Assembly (NCBI GenBank): GCA_965261645.1
Contig: CBDHDJ010000003.1
Location: forward strand, 1,178,001 to 1,242,000
DNA length: 64,000 bases
Direction of reading: 5' to 3'
DNA from: CBDHDJ01 sp965261645
GTDB taxonomy: Bacteria > Pseudomonadota > Alphaproteobacteria > SHVV01
The position numbers were made by a program, and so were the translations under genes. Each line of letters begins with the position of its first letter. Within the stretch, counting starts at the first letter, position 1. The notes below the pieces were generated by a model. That model was not told the origin of the DNA and did not search any database. It was given only the letters and a program-made list of their open reading frames with translations. This document shows positions 16,533 through 25,597 of the stretch, in pieces.

Positions 16533-16657
16533 ATTCCCCCCGGCGCGGCGAACCCGTTGTACGGCGCACGGCACTCCGGCGCCGTAGCCGACACTGCAGC
16601 CGAGTTAGCGACGACAGCTTAGGTCAATAGCTGTCATTTAGCCGTGGTGCCCCCTAG

Positions 16658-18101
16658 CAGCCCGTTGATTAAGTCGGCGCCGTCTGATTCTCTGGTTCCC
16701 TGATTTGCAGGGGGATTTGCCGATGGCGATGGGACGGCAGAAGGATGGTCAGGGGGACCTGATGGTGAGCTGGTCGGAGATGCCGCGCTCTCCGGGTCAT
16801 GTTTTTTATGACCGCTTGCAGTCGGTGCTGATCGAGGGCGGCTTCGACGCCTTTGCCGAGGCGAGCTGCCGGCCTTATTACGCGGTCCGGATGGGCGCGC
16901 CCTCGGTGCCGCCCGGGCGCTATTTCCGGATGCACCTGGTGGGCTACTTTGAGGGCATCGACAGCGAGCGCGGTCTGGAGTGGCGCTGCTCGGACTCGCT
17001 TTCGCTGCGGGCGTTCCTGCGACTGGGGAGCCGTGATCGGGTACCGGACCATTCCTGGCTGTCACGGAGCCGCACGCGCCTGCCCCATGAAGTCCACGCG
17101 GCGGTCTTCGACTGGGTTCTGGTGCTGATCGCCGAGGCGGGGCTGATCAAGGGCGAGCGCATCGGCGTCGATGCCTCGACCATGGAGGCCAACGCGGCGC
17201 TGCGGAACATCGTGCGGCGCGACAACGGCGAAGGCTACCGGGAGATGCTGGAGCGCCTGGCCCGGGAAAGCGGCGTCGAGACACCCACGGCCGAGGACCT
17301 GGCGCCTCTGGACCGGAAGCGCAAGGGCAAGAAGCTTTCCAACACGGATTGGGTTTCGAAGAGCGACCCCGAGGCCAAGATCACCAAGATGAAGGACGGC
17401 ACGACGCATCTGGCCTACAAGCCCGAGCACGCGGTGGATCTGGACACCGGCGCGGTGGTGGCGGCCGAGCTGCACCCGGCCGATGAGGGCGACACCACGA
17501 CGCTTTCCAAGACCCTGGCGAAGGCCGAGGCAAACCTCGAGGCGGTGGATGCGGCACCGACATCGGAGGACCCGGCCGAATGCGTCGCCGACAAAGGTTA
17601 TCACTCACGGGCGGTCTTGAGGGCTCTGAACGACAGTCCCTGGAAGACCCGGATCGCGGCGCCCAAGCAGACCGGCTTTTCGCGCTGGCACGGTGATGAG
17701 GCGGCGCGGCGCGCGGTCACCAATAACCGTGCGCGGCTCAAGTCCGGGGTCGCCCGCGAGGCCTTCAAGCTGCGCGCCGAGATCGTCGAGCGCTGCTTTG
17801 CCCACAACCTCGATCGTGGCGGCATGCGACGAACCTGGCTGCGCGGGCGAGAGAATGTGCACAAGCGATACCTGCTCCACGTCGCCGGCCACAATCTATC
17901 GTTACTGATGCGCCAGCTCATCGGCGCCGGCACCCCGCGGGAGGCCGTGGCGGGCGGATATGGCGGTATTTTCGTTCTGCTCACGCCCACCGGGGCCATG
18001 CTGGTGGCACGGGGGGGCTCGCAAAGCGGCCAGACGGCTTTCGCCGCCGCATTCCTCATCTGGGAGTGAGAGCCGGAAAAAGCCACTTAATCAACGGGCT
18101 G
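16658..18101 (+). mobile_element. IS1182/IS5-like element, copy 2 (1444 bp)
   Basis: The same 17-bp inverted repeats and length as copy 1. The flanks are CTAG on the left and TTAA on the right, which do not match, and the two sides carry pieces of different genes. So this copy marks a deletion or recombination junction rather than a simple insertion. Confidence 0.92.
16723..18069 (+). CDS. IS1182/IS5-like transposase, copy 2
   Basis: The same 448-residue DDE transposase as copy 1, intact. Its allele is Val in YYAVRMG, Ser in CSDSLS, Pro in LAPLDRK and Lys in VSKSDPE, so it combines states otherwise seen in different copies. Confidence 0.9.
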   Translation: MAMGRQKDGQGDLMVSWSEMPRSPGHVFYDRLQSVLIEGGFDAFAEASCRPYYAVRMGAPSVPPGRYFRMHLVGYFEGIDSERGLEWRCSDSLSLRAFLRLGSRDRVPDHSWLSRSRTRLPHEVHAAVFDWVLVLIAEAGLIKGERIGVDASTMEANAALRNIVRRDNGEGYREMLERLARESGVETPTAEDLAPLDRKRKGKKLSNTDWVSKSDPEAKITKMKDGTTHLAYKPEHAVDLDTGAVVAAELHPADEGDTTTLSKTLAKAEANLEAVDAAPTSEDPAECVADKGYHSRAVLRALNDSPWKTRIAAPKQTGFSRWHGDEAARRAVTNNRARLKSGVAREAFKLRAEIVERCFAHNLDRGGMRRTWLRGRENVHKRYLLHVAGHNLSLLMRQLIGAGTPREAVAGGYGGIFVLLTPTGAMLVARGGSQSGQTAFAAAFLIWE

Positions 18102-18340
18102 TTAAAGCCGTGTTGCCAGCCGCCGCCGTGGATGAACAGCAGCACGGGCACAGCGTTCAAGCCCTTGTCGGCAGGCAGGAAGATGTCGATCTTTTGATAG
18201 TAGTCTTCGCCGTACGGGACATCGAGAACGGTGCGACTCGTGGCCACGACTTTGCGCGAGCGCGCCAGCGCGCGGTCGACGAAATCCTGAGCGCCTGGTT
18301 CCGTCAGCAGGCCGCGATCCGGCATATCATCGAACGACAT
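18102..18340 (-). pseudogene. Alpha/beta hydrolase (carboxylesterase type), 5' fragment
   Basis: From ATG 18340 the frame reads MSFDDMPDRGLLTEPGAQ and continues to a strand-loop typical of the hormone-sensitive lipase/carboxylesterase group: VLDVPYGEDYYQKIDIFLPA then VPVLLFIHGGGWQHG, the HGGGW oxyanion-hole motif. It is cut at residue 80 by the right end of IS copy 2; the nucleophile Ser, Asp and His part is not in the window. Likely part of the same lost catabolic cluster. Confidence 0.8.
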
Positions 18341-19067
18341 GTTAGTTCTTTCGGCTCTTGGGCTGGCGCCAGATAGGGGCAGCCAGGTGAGCGTGACGCG
18401 TGGGCCTGGGGCCCGACCCGCGTGTAGCGCCTCCCACTCTGGGCTTGGCGCCCAAGCGATCAGTTCTGCGGCAAGTACTCGTTGGTGAAATACTCTGCCG
18501 GATCGCTCGGAACCGAGATAACGCCCTTTTCCACCGCCCAATCCTGCGCCTGCTTCCAAATCTCTATGTCCTGGGCGAAGAAAATGCCGTTGGCGTCCTG
18601 CCAATCCGGCATCGTGGCGCTCGAGATGGCTGTGTGTTGGGCCAGCGTGAAGATCTCGTTGCCCTTGAACATGTGCGCGTTGATCGGGTCTGGGTTCTTG
18701 AAGTAGTCGAGCGCTCCTTTCTTCGTCGCCCTCAGGAATCGGCAAACGGCATTGGGATTGTTCTTGGCCCAGTTTTCGTTGGTGACGAGCAACTGGTAGT
18801 AAAACGGCGGCACGCCGTAATCCCGATACAGGAGCCAGCGCGCCGGCGGCCTCCCAAACTGATCATTGATTTCATCGGCGACGATGCCTTCGGCATAGGT
18901 CAGGCCGTGTGAGGCATCGATCTTACCGTCGGCAATGAGCGCGTTATGAGCAAAGCCCGGATGGACGACCATGACGTCGTCGAGGGTCAGACCACCGTGC
19001 TCGAGTAGTGAGCGTAGGTAGGCCTGCGCATCGATCTTGGGGCCGACACCCAACGTCATACCCTTAA

Positions 19068-20511
19068 CAGCCCGTTGATTAAGTCGGCGCCGTCTGATTC
19101 TCTGGTTCCCTGATTTGCAGGGGGATTTGCCGATGGCGATGGGACGGCAGAAGGATGGTCAGGGGGACCTGATGGTGAGCTGGTCGGAGATGCCGCGCTC
19201 TCCGGGTCATGTGTTTTATGACCGCTTGCAGTCGGTGCTGATCGAGGGCGGCTTCGACGCCTTTGCCGAGGCGAGCTGCCGGCCTTATTACGCGGTCCGG
19301 ATGGGCGCGCCCTCGGTGCCGCCCGGGCGCTATTTCCGGATGCACCTGGTGGGCTACTTTGAGGGCATCGACAGCGAGCGCGGTCTGGAGTGGCGCTGCT
19401 CGGACGCGCTTTCGCTGCGGGCGTTCCTGCGACTGGGGAGCCGTGATCGGGTACCGGACCATTCCTGGCTGTCACGGAGCCGCACGCGCCTGCCCCATGA
19501 AGTCCACGCGGCGGTCTTCGACTGGGTTCTGGTGCTGATCGCCGAGGCGGGGCTGATCAAGGGCGAGCGCATCGGCGTCGATGCCTCGACCATGGAGGCC
19601 AACGCGGCGCTGCGGAACATCGTGCGGCGCGACAACGGCGAAGGCTACCGGGAGATGCTGGAGCGCCTGGCCCGGGAAAGCGGGGTCGAGACACCCACGG
19701 CCGAGGACCTGGCGCGTCTGGACCGGAAGCGCAAGGGCAAGAAGCTTTCCAACACGGATTGGGTTTCGAAGAGCGACCCCGAGGCCAAGATCACCAAGAT
19801 GAAGGACGGCACGACGCATCTGGCCTACAAGCCCGAGCACGCGGTGGATCTGGACACCGGCGCGGTGGTGGCGGCCGAGCTGCACCCGGCCGATGAGGGC
19901 GACACCACGACGCTTTCCAAGACCCTGGCGAAGGCCGAGGCAAACCTCGAGGCGGTGGATGCGGCACCGACATCGGAGGACCCGGCCGAATGCGTCGCCG
20001 ACAAAGGTTATCACTCACGGGCGGTCTTGAGGGCTCTGAACGACAGTCCCTGGAAGACCCGGATCGCGGCGCCCAAGCAGACCGGCTTTTCGCGCTGGCA
20101 CGGTGATGAGGCGGCGCGGCGCGCGGTCACCAATAACCGTGCGCGGCTCAAGTCCGGGGTCGCCCGCGAGGCCTTCAAGCTGCGCGCCGAGATCGTCGAG
20201 CGCTGCTTTGCCCACAACCTCGATCGTGGCGGCATGCGACGAACCTGGCTGCGCGGGCGAGAGAATGTGCACAAGCGATACCTGCTCCACGTCGCCGGCC
20301 ACAATCTATCGTTACTGATGCGCCAGCTCATCGGCGCCGGCACCCCGCGGGAGGCCGTGGCGGGCGGATATGGCGGTATTTTCGTTCTGCTCACGCCCAC
20401 CGGGGCCATGCTGGTGGCACGGGGGGGCTCGCAAAGCGGCCAGACGGCTTTCGCCGCCGCATTCCTCATCTGGGAGTGAGAGCCGGAAAAAGCCACTTAA
20501 TCAACGGGCTG
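19068..20511 (+). mobile_element. IS1182/IS5-like element, copy 3 (1444 bp)
   Basis: Same ends and length. Flanks TTAA (19064-19067) and CTAA (20512-20515) share TAA. Because excision repairs the host reading frame exactly, this copy shows the true target: TTAA in the host gene with a 3-bp TAA (or imperfect 4-bp) duplication. Confidence 0.92.
19133..20479 (+). CDS. IS1182/IS5-like transposase, copy 3
   Basis: Intact 448-residue DDE transposase. Its allele is Val in YYAVRMG, Ala in CSDALS (unique to this copy), Arg in LARLDRK and Lys in VSKSDPE. Confidence 0.9.
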   Translation: MAMGRQKDGQGDLMVSWSEMPRSPGHVFYDRLQSVLIEGGFDAFAEASCRPYYAVRMGAPSVPPGRYFRMHLVGYFEGIDSERGLEWRCSDALSLRAFLRLGSRDRVPDHSWLSRSRTRLPHEVHAAVFDWVLVLIAEAGLIKGERIGVDASTMEANAALRNIVRRDNGEGYREMLERLARESGVETPTAEDLARLDRKRKGKKLSNTDWVSKSDPEAKITKMKDGTTHLAYKPEHAVDLDTGAVVAAELHPADEGDTTTLSKTLAKAEANLEAVDAAPTSEDPAECVADKGYHSRAVLRALNDSPWKTRIAAPKQTGFSRWHGDEAARRAVTNNRARLKSGVAREAFKLRAEIVERCFAHNLDRGGMRRTWLRGRENVHKRYLLHVAGHNLSLLMRQLIGAGTPREAVAGGYGGIFVLLTPTGAMLVARGGSQSGQTAFAAAFLIWE

Positions 20512-21205
20512 CTAAGATCGGCGGGCGAGTTGATCGGCTGGTCACCGTTGAAAAAGAGGCCCGAAACGATAACCCGGAGCGTCGCCGCGACCGACACTAC
20601 AGGGATACCCGTTTCGCGGGAGAGCATGACCTCGGGAACATAGGTGAGGCTGAAATTGACCCGTTCTCGCGCCACCAGCTTGATCGGATCAGCCGGGTTG
20701 GCGGGTGCGATCACCTCAACCTCGATCCCTTCGTCCGCGTGATAGCCGCTCAGTTGAGCGGCAAACATCGGCCCCATGGACGCCCATGGCAGCCAATCGC
20801 CCATCATCACAATCTTCTTCGTCTCCGCCGGGCCGTCGCAGGGCGCGGCCCACGCCGCGACCGTGAACCAACCCATTGCGAGCACCATTACCGCTGCCAT
20901 GGTGATAGCGTTCTTGGCGCGGATTCCCAGCTTCGTCATGATGTTATCCTCCCTTGGGTATGACACCATTTCATAGCGCCTGTTTGGCAATATTCTCAGG
21001 TGCGGGCAAATCGAAGTATATCAAGTCGCAACAGGATAGCTCAGCATCCGCCTACCTCTAAAATTTGTATCAGCCGCAATGTTCTTCTGTTTTCATCGTA
21101 TATGCTCGAGCCGGCCGCTCGTCAGTCGTCGAGGCAGCAGTTAACTCTCGGTGGTTTAGGGCTCTCGACATTGACCCGCGCTTGATGCGGTAAATGGTCC
21201 TCTAA

Positions 21206-22649
21206 CAGCCCGTTGATTAAGTGGCTTTTTCCGGCTCTCACTCCCAGATGAGGAATGCGGCGGCGAAAGCCGTCTGGCCGCTTTGCGAGCCCCCCCGTGC
21301 CACCAGCATGGCCCCGGTGGGCGTGAGCAGAACGAAAATACCGCCATATCCGCCCGCCACGGCCTCCCGCGGGGTGCCGGCGCCGATGAGCTGGCGCATC
21401 AGTAACGATAGATTGTGGCCGGCGACGTGGAGCAGGTATCGCTTGTGCACATTCTCTCGCCCGCGCAGCCAGGTTCGTCGCATGCCGCCACGATCGAGGT
21501 TGTGGGCAAAGCAGCGCTCGACGATCTCGGCGCGCAGCTTGAAGGCCTCGCGGGCGACCCCGGACTTGAGCCGCGCACGGTTATTGGTGACCGCGCGCCG
21601 CGCCGCCTCATCACCGTGCCAGCGCGAAAAGCCGGTCTGCTTGGGCGCCGCGATCCGGGTCTTCCAGGGACTGTCGTTCAGAGCCCTCAAGACCGCCCGT
21701 GAGTGATAACCTTTGTCGGCGACGCATTCGGCCGGGTCCTCCGATGTCGGTGCCGCATCCACCGCCTCGAGGTTTGCCTCGGCCTTCGCCAGGGTCTTGG
21801 AAAGCGTCGTGGTGTCGCCCTCATCGGCCGGGTGCAGCTCGGCCGCCACCACCGCGCCGGTGTCCAGATCCACCGCGTGCTCGGGCTTGTAGGCCAGATG
21901 CGTCGTGCCGTCCTTCATCTTGGTGATCTTGGCCTCGGGGTCGCTCTTCGAAACCCAATCCGTGTTGGAAAGCTTCTTGCCCTTGCGCTTCCGGTCCAGA
22001 CGCGCCAGGTCCTCGGCCGTGGGTGTCTCGACCCCGCTTTCCCGGGCCAGGCGCTCCAGCATCTCCCGGTAGCCTTCGCCGTTGTCGCGCCGCACGATGT
22101 TCCGCAGCGCCGCGTTGGCCTCCATGGTCGAGGCATCGACGCCGATGCGCTCGCCCTTGATCAGCCCCGCCTCGGCGATCAGCACCAGAACCCAGTCGAA
22201 GACCGCCGCGTGGACTTCATGGGGCAGGCGCGTGCGGCTCCGTGACAGCCAGGAATGGTCCGGTACCCGATCACGGCTCCCCAGTCGCAGGAACGCCCGC
22301 AGCGAAAGCGAGTCCGAGCAGCGCCACTCCAGACCGCGCTCGCTGTCGATGCCCTCAAAGTAGCCCACCAGGTGCATCCGGAAATAGCGCCCGGGCGGCA
22401 CCGAGGGCGCGCCCATCCGGGCCGCGTAATAAGGCCGGCAGCTCGCCTCGGCAAAGGCGTCGAAGCCGCCCTCGATCAGCACCGACTGCAAGCGGTCATA
22501 AAACACATGACCCGGAGAGCGCGGCATCTCCGACCAGCTCACCATCAGGTCCCCCTGACCATCCTTCTGCCGTCCCATCGCCATCGGCAAATCCCCCTGC
22601 AAATCAGGGAACCAGAGAATCAGACGGCGCCGACTTAATCAACGGGCTG
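21206..22649 (-). mobile_element. IS1182/IS5-like element, copy 4 (1444 bp), opposite orientation
   Basis: Same ends and length, inverted relative to copies 1-3. Flanked by CTAA on both sides (21202-21205 and 22650-22653), a perfect 4-bp duplication. It sits in non-coding DNA. Confidence 0.92.
21238..22584 (-). CDS. IS1182/IS5-like transposase, copy 4
   Basis: Intact 448-residue DDE transposase. Its allele is Ala in YYAARMG, Ser in CSDSLS, Arg in LARLDRK and Lys in VSKSDPE, a fourth combination of the same variable sites. Confidence 0.9.
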   Translation of the reverse strand: MAMGRQKDGQGDLMVSWSEMPRSPGHVFYDRLQSVLIEGGFDAFAEASCRPYYAARMGAPSVPPGRYFRMHLVGYFEGIDSERGLEWRCSDSLSLRAFLRLGSRDRVPDHSWLSRSRTRLPHEVHAAVFDWVLVLIAEAGLIKGERIGVDASTMEANAALRNIVRRDNGEGYREMLERLARESGVETPTAEDLARLDRKRKGKKLSNTDWVSKSDPEAKITKMKDGTTHLAYKPEHAVDLDTGAVVAAELHPADEGDTTTLSKTLAKAEANLEAVDAAPTSEDPAECVADKGYHSRAVLRALNDSPWKTRIAAPKQTGFSRWHGDEAARRAVTNNRARLKSGVAREAFKLRAEIVERCFAHNLDRGGMRRTWLRGRENVHKRYLLHVAGHNLSLLMRQLIGAGTPREAVAGGYGGIFVLLTPTGAMLVARGGSQSGQTAFAAAFLIWE

Positions 22650-22967
22650 CTAAGGGTCAGAAACGGGCTCAAACACCGGTCCCGAACGTGGTCCGGTATG
22701 CGGAGTAAAGCGGACATCGCCACGCTGAAGTCTTGTGTTTACCGGGAAGCGGTCGTCATTCGCTCCCCACCCTGATAACCGGAACCAGCCAGTTGCGGTA
22801 ATTCACGACGGTGCGACGCCACAACCTTGCTGTGGTTGCGCGACCAGTTCAGAGAACGCACTACGTGTTCGTATTGGTCTTATGCTACCGTTGACGCCGA
22901 AGGGATGAACTCACGAGGATAGTGTCCGGTAACAGCGCCTGAACACTCTCTGAGCGAAGGGGACTCA
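22650..22967. other. Intergenic region upstream of the intact Rieske gene
   Basis: About 318 bases without a gene. It contains the 20-mer AAGCGGTCGTCATTCGCTCC (22747-22766), also at 15393-15412, within sequence resembling the repeated degenerate spacer DNA common in alphaproteobacteria. AAGGGGA at about 22955 is the ribosome site of the Rieske gene. I could not fix a promoter. Confidence 0.4.
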
Positions 22968-24257
22968 ATGAGCAGCGCAGATGATCTCATTTGGCCGGCG
23001 GCCGACTTCAGCCGCGTGCCGTTCGCCGTTTACACCTCCGAGGACGTCTATGAGCGCGAGCAGGAGCGCCTCTTCCACGGGCCCTCTTGGCTCTATCTCG
23101 GGCTCAAGGCGGAGGTCCCCAACCCCGGGGATTTCATCACCACCTATGCCGGCGATACCCCGGTCGTGGTGTGTCGGGCCGAGGATGACACCATCCACGC
23201 CTTCATCAACCGCTGTGCGCACCGCGGATCGCTTGTCGTGCGCGAGCGCGAAGGAAACTCCAAGGAATTCATGTGCGTCTACCACCACTGGCTCTACGAC
23301 CTGAAAGGCAATCTGCTCGGCGTGCCCTTCGAACGCGGCGTCGCCGGCAAAGGCGGCATGCCCAAAGATTTCAAGAAGGCCAACCACGGTCTCAAGACGC
23401 TCGAGGTTAGCACCTACAAGGAGGCGATCTTCGGCACCTTCAGCGACAGCGTCGAGCCCCTCAAGACGTATATCGGACCTGACGTGCGCGCCGACCTCGA
23501 CCGGCTGTTTGAGAAGGAGATTGTGGTCCTTGGCCACATGCGCCAGCGTTTCCCGTCCAACTGGAAGGCCTATTGGGAGAACCTCAATGACGGTTTTCAT
23601 GCCGGGCTCCTGCACCAGCTTCCAGTCATATTCGGCCTCCACCGCGCCACCCAGGAAGGCGTAATGCACCTCGACAAGTGGGGGCGCCATGCCAGCTCCT
23701 ACGTCCTGTTCGACAGCGATACCGAAGAGGATATTCACGAAGGCTATGACGACGACATCCTGGGCGCGCAGTCGAAAACCCCCTTGGAGCTTGCTGATCC
23801 GCAGTTCCTCAATTATCGCGACGAACTGAGTGACATGCATTCGGTCAGCGTCGCGACGATCTTCCCCAGCGTCATGATCGCCCAGCTGTCCAACTTCCTG
23901 ATGACGCGGCAGATCAGGCCCAAGGCGCCGAACGAGTTCGAACTCTATTGGACGGTCCTGGGCTACGCGGACGACGACGCGGAGTTGCGCAACATGCGCC
24001 AGCAACAGGTCGGCTGGATGGGTCCGGGCGGCTGCATCTCGATGGAAGATTCGGAATCCGGCGTCCTGATTCAGCGTGCGATTCGCCGCCAAGGGAAGGA
24101 ATATTCCGTCATCGAAATGGGCGGCACCGGCCCGATCGACGATCAGGACAGCATCATAACGGAAGTCTTCGTCCGCGCGTTCTGGCGATATTACGCGTAC
24201 GCGATGGGATATACGCCGACCGGCGGCTGGAAGGATTGGTCCATAGCAGCGGAGTGA
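22968..24257 (+). CDS. Rieske aromatic-ring-hydroxylating oxygenase alpha subunit
   Basis: A 429-residue oxygenase. The [2Fe-2S] Rieske ligands are Cys83-x-His85 and Cys103-x2-His106 (NRCAHRG and CVYHHW). The mononuclear iron site is NDGFHAGLLH, with His211, His216 and the bridging Asp208. The C-terminal half is the substrate-binding domain. The start ATG 22968 follows AAGGGGA. It is the intact paralogue of the gene at 11684, with which it shares most motifs. It needs a ferredoxin/reductase encoded elsewhere. Convergent with a binding-protein gene across a strong hairpin; the pair mirrors the broken Rieske plus binding protein set upstream. The substrate is unknown, an aromatic or N-methylated compound by family. 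Confidence 0.9.
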   Translation: MSSADDLIWPAADFSRVPFAVYTSEDVYEREQERLFHGPSWLYLGLKAEVPNPGDFITTYAGDTPVVVCRAEDDTIHAFINRCAHRGSLVVREREGNSKEFMCVYHHWLYDLKGNLLGVPFERGVAGKGGMPKDFKKANHGLKTLEVSTYKEAIFGTFSDSVEPLKTYIGPDVRADLDRLFEKEIVVLGHMRQRFPSNWKAYWENLNDGFHAGLLHQLPVIFGLHRATQEGVMHLDKWGRHASSYVLFDSDTEEDIHEGYDDDILGAQSKTPLELADPQFLNYRDELSDMHSVSVATIFPSVMIAQLSNFLMTRQIRPKAPNEFELYWTVLGYADDDAELRNMRQQQVGWMGPGGCISMEDSESGVLIQRAIRRQGKEYSVIEMGGTGPIDDQDSIITEVFVRAFWRYYAYAMGYTPTGGWKDWSIAAE

Positions 24258-24272
24258 AAGCGCCGCAGCGTG

Positions 24273-24302
24273 GGCAAGCCCCGCCGGAACGCGGGGCTTG
24301 CC
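24273..24302. terminator. Bidirectional hairpin between convergent genes
   Basis: GGCAAGCCCCGC (24273-24284) and GCGGGGCTTGCC (24291-24302) form a perfect 12-bp stem with a 6-base loop, 15 bases after the Rieske stop and 22 after the stop of the convergent binding protein. There is no long U-run, so it may act with Rho or as a 3' stabiliser. Confidence 0.65.
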
Positions 24303-24323
24303 AAGGCGTTCGGAAGTTGACGG

Positions 24324-25361
24324 CTACATCGACGGTTTTGGAAGGTATTCGTTGGTGAAGTAAGCTGAGATCTCAGCATCCACGGTCATCAATTCTTCCT
24401 CCAGCAGCCAAGCCTGGAGGTCGGCGAAGATCTTCTCCTCCTGCGTCCAGTAGGAGCCGTCCGGCGTCCGCCATAGGGGCTTCGAGCCCTCCCAGAAGGC
24501 GCGGTGGAGTTTGGGTGAATAGAGATCCGTCTGCGCCGAGATTTCGGCGAGAATGGGGTCCGGATCCCGGTACATTTCATCCAGCCCCTTGGCCGAGGCC
24601 CGCAGGAAGCGGCATATCGTGGCGGGGTTGTTCTTGGCCCAGTCCGGATTGGCGACGAGCACGTAGAAGTACATGTCGGGGCGGCCGTAGTCGGAGGCGA
24701 CTAGCCACTCGATAGGCCCCTTGCCTTCCGCCGCGACGGCCTCGCCGAGCCTGGGATCCTCGGCGAACTTGGGCCCTGTCCAGAACGCATCGAGCTTGCC
24801 CGAAAGCAAGAGCGCCAAGCCGCCATATCCCGGCTCGACGATCTTCACGTCGTCCTTGGTCAAACCGCCGGCAGCGAGGATGAGGTCGATCTGCGCCAGT
24901 TGGTCGTCGCGGTAGTTGATTCCCAGGACCTTGCCCTTGAGGTCCGCCGGCGTCTTGATGCCGGATTCGGGAAGGAACACGAGTCCGCTAATGTCCTCGC
25001 GAATCATCGCCGCCACGCTGGTGACGGGGATTCCGGTCTCAACCGCCCGCAAGAGCTCGATCATGGTGACCATGCTGAGCTCGACCTTCTTGGTCGCCGT
25101 GAGCTTGATGTTGTCGGCCGGATTCATGGGCGCGACGATGTTGACCTTGAGCCCCTCGTTCTTGAAATAGCCGTTCTGCTCGGCGGCCAGCATCGGTCCC
25201 TGCTGGGCCCAGATGAGCCAGTCGGCCAGCATGGTGATTTCCGTCGTCTCTGGCGCCGACCCGCAGGGATCTGCCTGCGCCGGCTGGGCGAACAGGAAAC
25301 CGACCGCCAGCATCAGAGCGAAAGCGGCGCTGACTCTGGTGACGAATCCAAATTTGAGCAT
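24324..25361 (-). CDS. NMT1/SsuA-like ABC transporter substrate-binding protein
   Basis: A 345-residue periplasmic receptor. Signal peptide MLKFGFVTRVSAAFALMLAVG ending FAQPAQA; then the first strand TTEITMLADWLIWAQQGP and the ligand-lobe landmarks GYFKNEGLKV, IVAPMNPADNIKL, GLTKDDVKIVEPGYG and NNPATICRFLRASAKG typical of NMT1/THI5-like proteins (taurine, alkanesulfonate, nitrate and thiamine-precursor receptors). The start has GGGAGGAG upstream. It is the intact paralogue of the split gene at 18460-20939. No permease or ATPase is adjacent, so it must share one. Confidence 0.88.
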   Translation of the reverse strand: MLKFGFVTRVSAAFALMLAVGFLFAQPAQADPCGSAPETTEITMLADWLIWAQQGPMLAAEQNGYFKNEGLKVNIVAPMNPADNIKLTATKKVELSMVTMIELLRAVETGIPVTSVAAMIREDISGLVFLPESGIKTPADLKGKVLGINYRDDQLAQIDLILAAGGLTKDDVKIVEPGYGGLALLLSGKLDAFWTGPKFAEDPRLGEAVAAEGKGPIEWLVASDYGRPDMYFYVLVANPDWAKNNPATICRFLRASAKGLDEMYRDPDPILAEISAQTDLYSPKLHRAFWEGSKPLWRTPDGSYWTQEEKIFADLQAWLLEEELMTVDAEISAYFTNEYLPKPSM

Positions 25362-25597
25362 TGCTAGGTCTCCTCCCTTGATCAGTAGCTTCCTCGCAGC
25401 CTTTCTACGGGGCTGATCCCCTATAATAGGATCGAACTGGATCGAGTTGAAGTTTTCGTTTGCCTAACGCGGCAGAGCGACGTGTAAACCCGTGATCTCG
25501 GGGAGGTTGGGATCGCCGTCCACCGGCAGCAGACAGCCGCGCCGAATTGGCGCCCCAGCGTTCGCAGGTGGAGGTCGAGCGGAAAACCGGGGCACCA

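Larger units (their letters stand above)
18460..20939 (-). pseudogene. NMT1/SsuA-like ABC substrate-binding protein split by IS copy 3
   Basis: The 5' part (20939-20512) starts with GGGAGGA before ATG 20939, a signal peptide (VMVLAMGWFTVAAWA) and the receptor start KKIVMMGDWLPWASMGP, ending INSPADL. The 3' part (19067-18460) resumes KGMTLGVGPKIDAQ and ends AEYFTNEYLPQN. Excising the IS and one TAA copy restores SPADLKGMTLG, matching TPADLKGKVLG of the intact paralogue at 24324. The full protein would be about 344 residues. It is a periplasmic receptor for an aromatic or nitrogenous ligand in the NMT1/THI5-like family; no permease or ATPase is nearby. Confidence 0.88.

Noticed and set aside
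10169..22649. Composite transposon bounded by the IS1182-like copies
   Set aside because: Copies 3 and 4 have their own target duplications, copy 2 has mismatched flanks, and the cargo is broken genes. Independent insertions and later recombination explain it better.
22965..24092. Long minus-strand frame opposite the intact Rieske gene
   Set aside because: Composition is that of an antisense shadow; the plus strand has all Rieske and iron ligands and a ribosome site.
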